From: Oscillospiraceae bacterium
Lineage (GTDB): Bacteria > Bacillota > Clostridia > Oscillospirales > Oscillospiraceae
Direction: 5' to 3'
NCBI GenBank assembly: GCA_028708585.1
Contig: JAQVYO010000017.1
Coordinates: 1-17,175, forward strand
DNA length: 17,175 nt
Shown here: positions 14,286-17,175 of the stretch, in pieces
Layout: every line of letters starts with the position of its first letter
Position numbering within the stretch: the first letter of the stretch is position 1
Translations under genes and position numbers: made by a program
The notes under the pieces: model-generated
Database searches by the model: none
Seen by the model: the letters and a program-made list of their open reading frames with translations, nothing else
What the model was told of the DNA's origin: nothing

Positions 14286-15434
14286 TTAACAGGGGGGCTT
14301 ATCCACCTGTACCACCGCGCGGTAAGAGGGGTCCAGCGCCTTGACGGCGTTTTGAATGGAGGCGGCCACCTGTCTGTCGGTGAGCCGGAAGGCATAAGGA
14401 ACCACAACGTCGAAGATCAGCTTGGTATAATCCGTACCCCGGGTCATGCGAAAATCATGAATGGAGACGGAGGGGTCGATCAGCTGCACCAGAGCGGAAA
14501 GCTTTTGCTGCACCTCGTTGGTGATCCGGTCGTCCGTGACCACCGGATCAGCATGAATGACCGCGTCGCAGTGGAATTGGTCTTTCAGCTCCCGCTCCGC
14601 CTGATCCACCAGGCTGTGCACCGCCACGATATTGCCTTGGTCGGAAACCTCCGCGTGCAGGGAGACCATGATCTTTCCCGGGCCGTATTCATGAACAATC
14701 AGATCGTGCATCCCCCGGATACCCGGGTGGGAAAGAACCGAGCGCTCAATCTGCTGCACCAGCGCGGGGTCCGGATGCCGGCCCAGAAGGGGGTCTAAGG
14801 TATCCTTCATTGCGGAGTATCCCGCATAAAGTATAAGCAGCGCAATGGCAACCCCCAGATATCCGTCCAGAACCAAGCCGGCAAACCGTTCGATCAGCGC
14901 GCCTGCCAGCACAACGGAAGTGGCGAAAACGTCGGACAGGCTGTCCTTCGCCACCGCCAAAAGGGCGGCGGAGCCGGATTTTTTCCCCAACGACCGGTTA
15001 AAAACAAACATCCAGAGCTTTGCCAGAATGGAAAACGCCAAAATCAGCAGCGGAATCAGGCCCCATTCCGACACCGAGGGAGAGAAAATTTTCCCCACCG
15101 AGGACCGGAGCACCTCAAATCCGGTAAAAACAATGGCTACCGCCACAAAAAGGCCGGAAATATATTCAATATTTCCGTGGCCGAAGGGGTGTTCCCGGTC
15201 CGGCTGCTTATCGGCCATCCGAAAGCAGAACAAAGTGACTGCGGAAGAGCCGGCGTCGGACAGATTATTGAACGCGTCCGCCGTCACCGCAACCGAGCCG
15301 GTTACCGTCCCGGCAAACAGTTTGCCGGCGAACAGGAGAAAGTTGAGGCAAAGGCCCATCCCCCCGCTCTTGTTGCCCAGCGCGCGCCGGGACCTGTCCG
15401 CCGCCGGGCCGTCTTTCTTCAAATGAAAAATCAT
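14286..15434 (-). CDS. Cation diffusion facilitator exporter, Mn2+-type (MntE-like)
   Basis: Inner-membrane proton/metal antiporter of 382 aa. Start ATG 15434 has AGAGG 7 nt upstream; ATGs at 15452 and 15563 lack a ribosome site. Six membrane spans are expected within residues 25-205, then a long cytoplasmic tail with a ferredoxin-like metal-sensing fold (about 210-300) and a further extension. The CDF landmarks ADAFNNLSDAGSS and HPFGHGNIEYISGL (82-95) are present. The transport-site quartet reads Asn56-x3-Asp60 in TM2 and Asp164-x3-Asp168 in TM5. There is no histidine, unlike the HxxxD of Zn2+ CDFs; an N/D-only quartet is associated with Mn2+ exporters such as pneumococcal MntE. The length (near 390) also fits that group. 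Zn/Fe/Co transport is the alternative. It is downstream of, and probably co-transcribed with, the DUF4342 gene (76 bp gap). Confidence 0.92.
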   Translation of the reverse strand: MIFHLKKDGPAADRSRRALGNKSGGMGLCLNFLLFAGKLFAGTVTGSVAVTADAFNNLSDAGSSAVTLFCFRMADKQPDREHPFGHGNIEYISGLFVAVAIVFTGFEVLRSSVGKIFSPSVSEWGLIPLLILAFSILAKLWMFVFNRSLGKKSGSAALLAVAKDSLSDVFATSVVLAGALIERFAGLVLDGYLGVAIALLILYAGYSAMKDTLDPLLGRHPDPALVQQIERSVLSHPGIRGMHDLIVHEYGPGKIMVSLHAEVSDQGNIVAVHSLVDQAERELKDQFHCDAVIHADPVVTDDRITNEVQQKLSALVQLIDPSVSIHDFRMTRGTDYTKLIFDVVVPYAFRLTDRQVAASIQNAVKALDPSYRAVVQVDKPPC

Positions 15435-15510
15435 GTAATTACCTCTTAGCATGTGGGATGTCCCGAGCCTGTTCCCCTGCAAAAGGGGGTCTGGCCGCAT
15501 TCCTTGCGCT

Positions 15511-16059
15511 TTACGGGACCTGCCCAAAATCCGGGCCGTAAAACCGGTAGGAACAGCCCCCAAAAAGGCCCAAAATCAGGCAGGGGACGGCGGCTCCGAA
15601 AAAGGGGACGGCCAACAGGACGCAAACTGTCGCCGGCAGGGACAAAAGAAGAGAGCCGTTTTTCCAAATTTCAAAGCGGTTGCGGTTTCCAACCCAAAGC
15701 AGATGCAGAACAATTCGCAAGATCCGGCGCAGAAAAAAAGGAAATCCCCCGTCCAAAGGTCCCGCCGCATTCCGGCGCTGTCCCCGGGGAGGTTTCTCTC
15801 CGTGAAAATTTTCCCGGGAGCCTTTGCCGTGTGGATCTTCCGGGCCTTCTTGGGAGCGTTCCTCTTTCTGCTGTTTTGCCCCGGGCGAGGTCTTTTCCGA
15901 GGAAGAATCAAAGCCGCCGGCATCTGTTTTTCCCTCGCGTTCCAGAATTGTCTGGGCTTCCGCCAGGTCCCCGTTTGCCGCTTCCAGGGCGGCTTTGGCT
16001 TCGGCAAATCCCGCGTTGGTCCGCTGCCGCAGCGTTTCCAGCTTTTCCAGTGTAATCAT
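15511..16059 (-). CDS. EF-Ts-N/UBA-like plus DUF4342 membrane protein
   Basis: 182-aa protein of unknown function with three parts. Residues 1-44 (LETLRQRTNAGFAEAKAALEAANGDLAEAQTILEREG) closely resemble the UBA/TS-N helical domain at the start of elongation factor Ts. Residues 45-105 are a charged, low-complexity, probably disordered linker rich in Gly, Pro, Glu, Lys and Arg. Residues 106-182 contain an amphipathic FPFFLRRILRIVLHLLW segment, the DUF4342-type NRFEIWKNGSLLLSLPATV, and a hydrophobic hairpin to about 168 ending GCSYRF. Start ATG 16059 was chosen because the conserved domain begins there; the ribosome site is weak (AAAGAGAG). The DUF4342 label is from pattern memory, not a search. 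A good minus-strand promoter lies upstream (16193-16221). Confidence 0.82.
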   Translation of the reverse strand: MITLEKLETLRQRTNAGFAEAKAALEAANGDLAEAQTILEREGKTDAGGFDSSSEKTSPGAKQQKEERSQEGPEDPHGKGSRENFHGEKPPRGQRRNAAGPLDGGFPFFLRRILRIVLHLLWVGNRNRFEIWKNGSLLLSLPATVCVLLAVPFFGAAVPCLILGLFGGCSYRFYGPDFGQVP

Positions 16060-16184
16060 GAATGTCTCTCTTTCGTGGCGAAAAAGCGCAGGGATCCGCC
16101 CCGCCTTTCCGAGATGGGTAAAATTTTTGGCAAAAAGATTTTGTTGTGAAACGGCTGTTTCGCGCTTTCCTTTCACCAATTGGA

Positions 16185-16214
16185 ACGCATGTATTTTAAC
16201 ATGTTACCATGCGT
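16185..16214. promoter_or_regulatory. Inverted repeat overlapping the DUF4342-CDF promoter
   Basis: ACGCATG (16185-16191) and CATGCGT (16208-16214) are perfect 7-bp arms 16 bp apart, with an internal AACATGTT palindrome at 16199-16206. One arm lies in the promoter spacer and the other at the expected transcription start, with the -10 between them. The geometry suits an operator for a dimeric repressor; the regulator is unknown. Confidence 0.5.
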
Positions 16215-16221
16215 CTGTAAA
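16193..16221 (-). promoter_or_regulatory. Sigma-A promoter of the DUF4342-CDF unit
   Basis: On the minus strand, TTTACA (16221-16216), 17 bp, TAAAAT (16198-16193); both hexamers match five of six consensus positions. The expected start is near 16186, giving a leader of about 125 nt before ATG 16059. That leader contains a GAAAC/GTTTC hairpin (16148-16161). Confidence 0.7.
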
Positions 16222-16305
16222 GGAGGGCCTCCGCTCTGGGCGGGGATGATTTTTTCACTGATCCGGCGGAAAATCAAGAAAGCCATATGGAACGGCGCGT
16301 ATTTG

Positions 16306-16314
16306 TGGTACAAT
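16306..16314 (+). promoter_or_regulatory. Extended -10 promoter candidate for cobO
   Basis: TGG directly precedes TACAAT (16309-16314), an extended -10 arrangement. No good -35 is seen at 16-18 bp, as is common for this class. Transcription would begin near 16321, leaving a leader of about 105 nt before cobO. Confidence 0.5.
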
Positions 16315-16336
16315 AGACAATATGGAAACAAAGAGA

Positions 16337-16393
16337 GCCGCCTTCGCGGCCGATCCCGTGTGTTCTCAGCGGGAGCCGGGCGTCAGAAGCCCG
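16337..16393 (+). ncRNA. Structured 5' leader of cobO: three consecutive hairpins
   Basis: Three short perfect stems follow one another within 57 nt: GCCGC-CTTC-GCGGC (16337-16350), TCCCG/CGGGA (16354-16358, 16370-16374) and CGGGC/GCCCG (16377-16381, 16389-16393). They lie between the promoter candidate and the cobO ribosome site. I do not see a B12-box or the length of a cobalamin riboswitch, nor another riboswitch class I know. It could be a cis-regulatory leader or simply GC-rich structured DNA. Confidence 0.4.
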
Positions 16394-16426
16394 TTCGCTT
16401 CCAGTAAAATAATTGAGGGGTAATCT

Positions 16427-16957
16427 ATGAAAACGACTGGACGGATTCATCTTTATTACGGCGACGGGAAAGGAAAAACCACTGCGGCCATAGGACTTGC
16501 GCTGCGTGCCTTGGGATGGGGCAGGCGGGTGCTGCTGGTGCAGTTTTTAAAGGGAAATGGCAGCGGAGAACGGGCCTCTCTTTCGATACATCCGGGGTTT
16601 GACGCGCTTTCCGTGCCCGATCACATTAAATTTGCGAGCCAAATGGGCCATGGGGAGCGAAAGCAGGCAAAACAGCTTTGTGAACGCCTTTTGCGCGAGG
16701 CGGAGGAGCGCTGCCAAAGCGGGGCTTATGACCTCTTGATTCTCGACGAGGTGTGCGCCGCTGTTTCAGAGGGCTTTTTGGAAGAGAGCCGGGTGCGGGG
16801 GCTGATGGACCGGAAACCAGGCGCTTTGGAACTGGTGCTCACCGGGCGGAATCCCGCTCCTTCTATGCTTCAGGCGGCGGATTATGTCACCGAAATGAAG
16901 AATGTGCGCCATCCGTATGCGAGTGGGCTTTCCGCCCGGGAAGGCATTGAATATTAA
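16427..16957 (+). CDS. cobO: Cob(I)yrinic acid a,c-diamide (corrinoid) adenosyltransferase
   Basis: Transfers the 5'-deoxyadenosyl group of ATP to Co(I) corrinoids, in the adenosylcobalamin assimilation pathway. The 176-aa length suits the CobO/BtuR family. Motifs in order: the P-loop YGDGKGKTTAAIG (Gly12-Thr19 core), VLLVQFLKG (35-43), the Walker B-like YDLLILDEVCAA (101-112), ELVLTGRNP (135-143) and the C-terminal signature DYVTEM...HPYASGLSAREGIEY (152-176). ATG 16427 follows GAGGGG at 16415-16420. No other cobalamin biosynthesis gene is visible; it is 101 bp from prmA, and the pair may be co-transcribed because no terminator with a T-tract separates them. A lone cobO suggests corrinoid salvage, but the rest of the genome is not visible. 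Confidence 0.93.
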   Translation: MKTTGRIHLYYGDGKGKTTAAIGLALRALGWGRRVLLVQFLKGNGSGERASLSIHPGFDALSVPDHIKFASQMGHGERKQAKQLCERLLREAEERCQSGAYDLLILDEVCAAVSEGFLEESRVRGLMDRKPGALELVLTGRNPAPSMLQAADYVTEMKNVRHPYASGLSAREGIEY

Positions 16958-17058
16958 AGGGCTGGGCGCCCGTCCGCTGTTTGGGGCGGCGGACAGAAAA
17001 CGGCGGTTAGCATTAGTTTATGAGACAATTTAGTTTTTGTGCAGGAGGAGGGCCTTGC

Positions 17059-17175
17059 TTGGAAAACTGGATGGAAGTGACGGTGGATACCACGACCCAG
17101 GGCATCGAGCCGGTGAGCGGACTTATGATGTCCCTTGGTATTTCGGGGCTTGTCATTGAGGACGAAGCGGATTTT
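17059..17175 (+). CDS. prmA: Ribosomal protein L11 methyltransferase, 3' truncated by window
   Basis: The first 39 codons of PrmA, which trimethylates ribosomal protein L11 using S-adenosylmethionine. The visible N-terminus, ENWMEVTVDTTTQGIEP followed by VSGLMMSLGISGLVIEDEADF, matches the family's W-EV-I-T-EAIE--S--L-LG--G-VIED opening domain. The start is most likely TTG 17059: AGGAGG at 17043-17048 is 10 nt upstream, while the in-frame ATG at 17071 is 22 nt from it. The methyltransferase domain lies beyond the window. A hairpin GTCCGC/GCGGAC (16972-16977, 16989-16994) sits in the spacer after cobO without a T-tract. Confidence 0.88.
   Translation, partial: MENWMEVTVDTTTQGIEPVSGLMMSLGISGLVIEDEADF

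Noticed and set aside
15451..16149. 232-codon plus-strand ORF opposite the DUF4342 gene
   Set aside because: Antisense to a gene with recognisable domains on the other strand; composition is typical of shadow frames in GC-rich DNA.
16180..16407. 75-codon plus-strand ORF upstream of cobO
   Set aside because: Covers the divergent promoters and leader hairpins, poor start context; more likely non-coding regulatory DNA.
16321..16426. Cobalamin riboswitch before cobO
   Set aside because: Only about 105 nt and no B12-box sequence visible; kept only as an unnamed structured leader.
16972..16994. Terminator between cobO and prmA
   Set aside because: A 6-bp GTCCGC/GCGGAC stem exists but the following bases are AGAAAAC, not a T-tract.
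1..17175. CRISPR array, tRNA/rRNA, insertion sequence or prophage
   Set aside because: No regularly spaced repeats, no tRNA-like cloverleaf or rRNA sequence, and no transposase or phage gene was seen on reading both strands.

Overview
The window looks like a chromosomal segment of a GC-rich, endospore-forming Clostridia member, with Oscillospiraceae/Ruminococcaceae-type organisms the best guess. The reasons are: a full-length SpoIIE (a sporulation protein found only in endospore formers), strong AGGAGG-type ribosome binding sites, the Firmicutes order Asp23/YloU-FakA, and GC-rich codon choice. The family-level placement is inference. I see no phage, transposon, CRISPR, tRNA or rRNA.

Layout. 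(1) Positions 1-5094 (+) carry lower-glycolysis genes in order: pgk (5' end outside the window), tpiA, gpmI and, after a 302-bp gap, eno. A strong intrinsic terminator follows eno. (2) Positions 5299-7653 (+) encode SpoIIE, behind a perfect TATAAT with no normal -35, as expected for an activator-dependent promoter. (3) Positions 7654-8090 hold no recognisable gene but several hairpins, one with a 15-bp stem. (4) Positions 8091-10254 (+) are a compact GntR/YtrA-type operon: regulator, ABC ATPase, ABC-2-like permease and terminator. Its promoter is overlaid by a perfect 19+19-bp inverted repeat, so it is very probably autoregulated. (5) Positions 10326-13609 (-) read in transcription order yloU (Asp23 family), fakA (fatty-acid kinase), then a MalY/PatB-type PLP enzyme. 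A 65-aa membrane protein is divergent from yloU (13807-14004, +). (6) Positions 14286-16059 (-) hold a two-gene unit: an EF-Ts-N/UBA-like plus DUF4342 membrane protein, then a CDF cation exporter whose metal-site residues suggest Mn2+. The promoter of this unit lies inside an inverted repeat. (7) Positions 16306-17175 (+) hold a CobO-type corrinoid adenosyltransferase behind a structured leader, then the start of prmA, which runs off the window.

How it fits together. Most of the window is housekeeping: glycolysis from 1,3-bisphosphoglycerate to PEP, forespore sigma-F activation, fatty-acid salvage, corrinoid adenosylation and L11 methylation. The parts most worth a second look are regulatory or accessory: the palindromic operator of the GntR-ABC module, the DUF4342-CDF pair with its embedded operator-like repeat, the three-hairpin cobO leader, and the hairpin-rich spacer after spoIIE. 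I did not find a clearly new multi-gene system, and the findings are scored accordingly.
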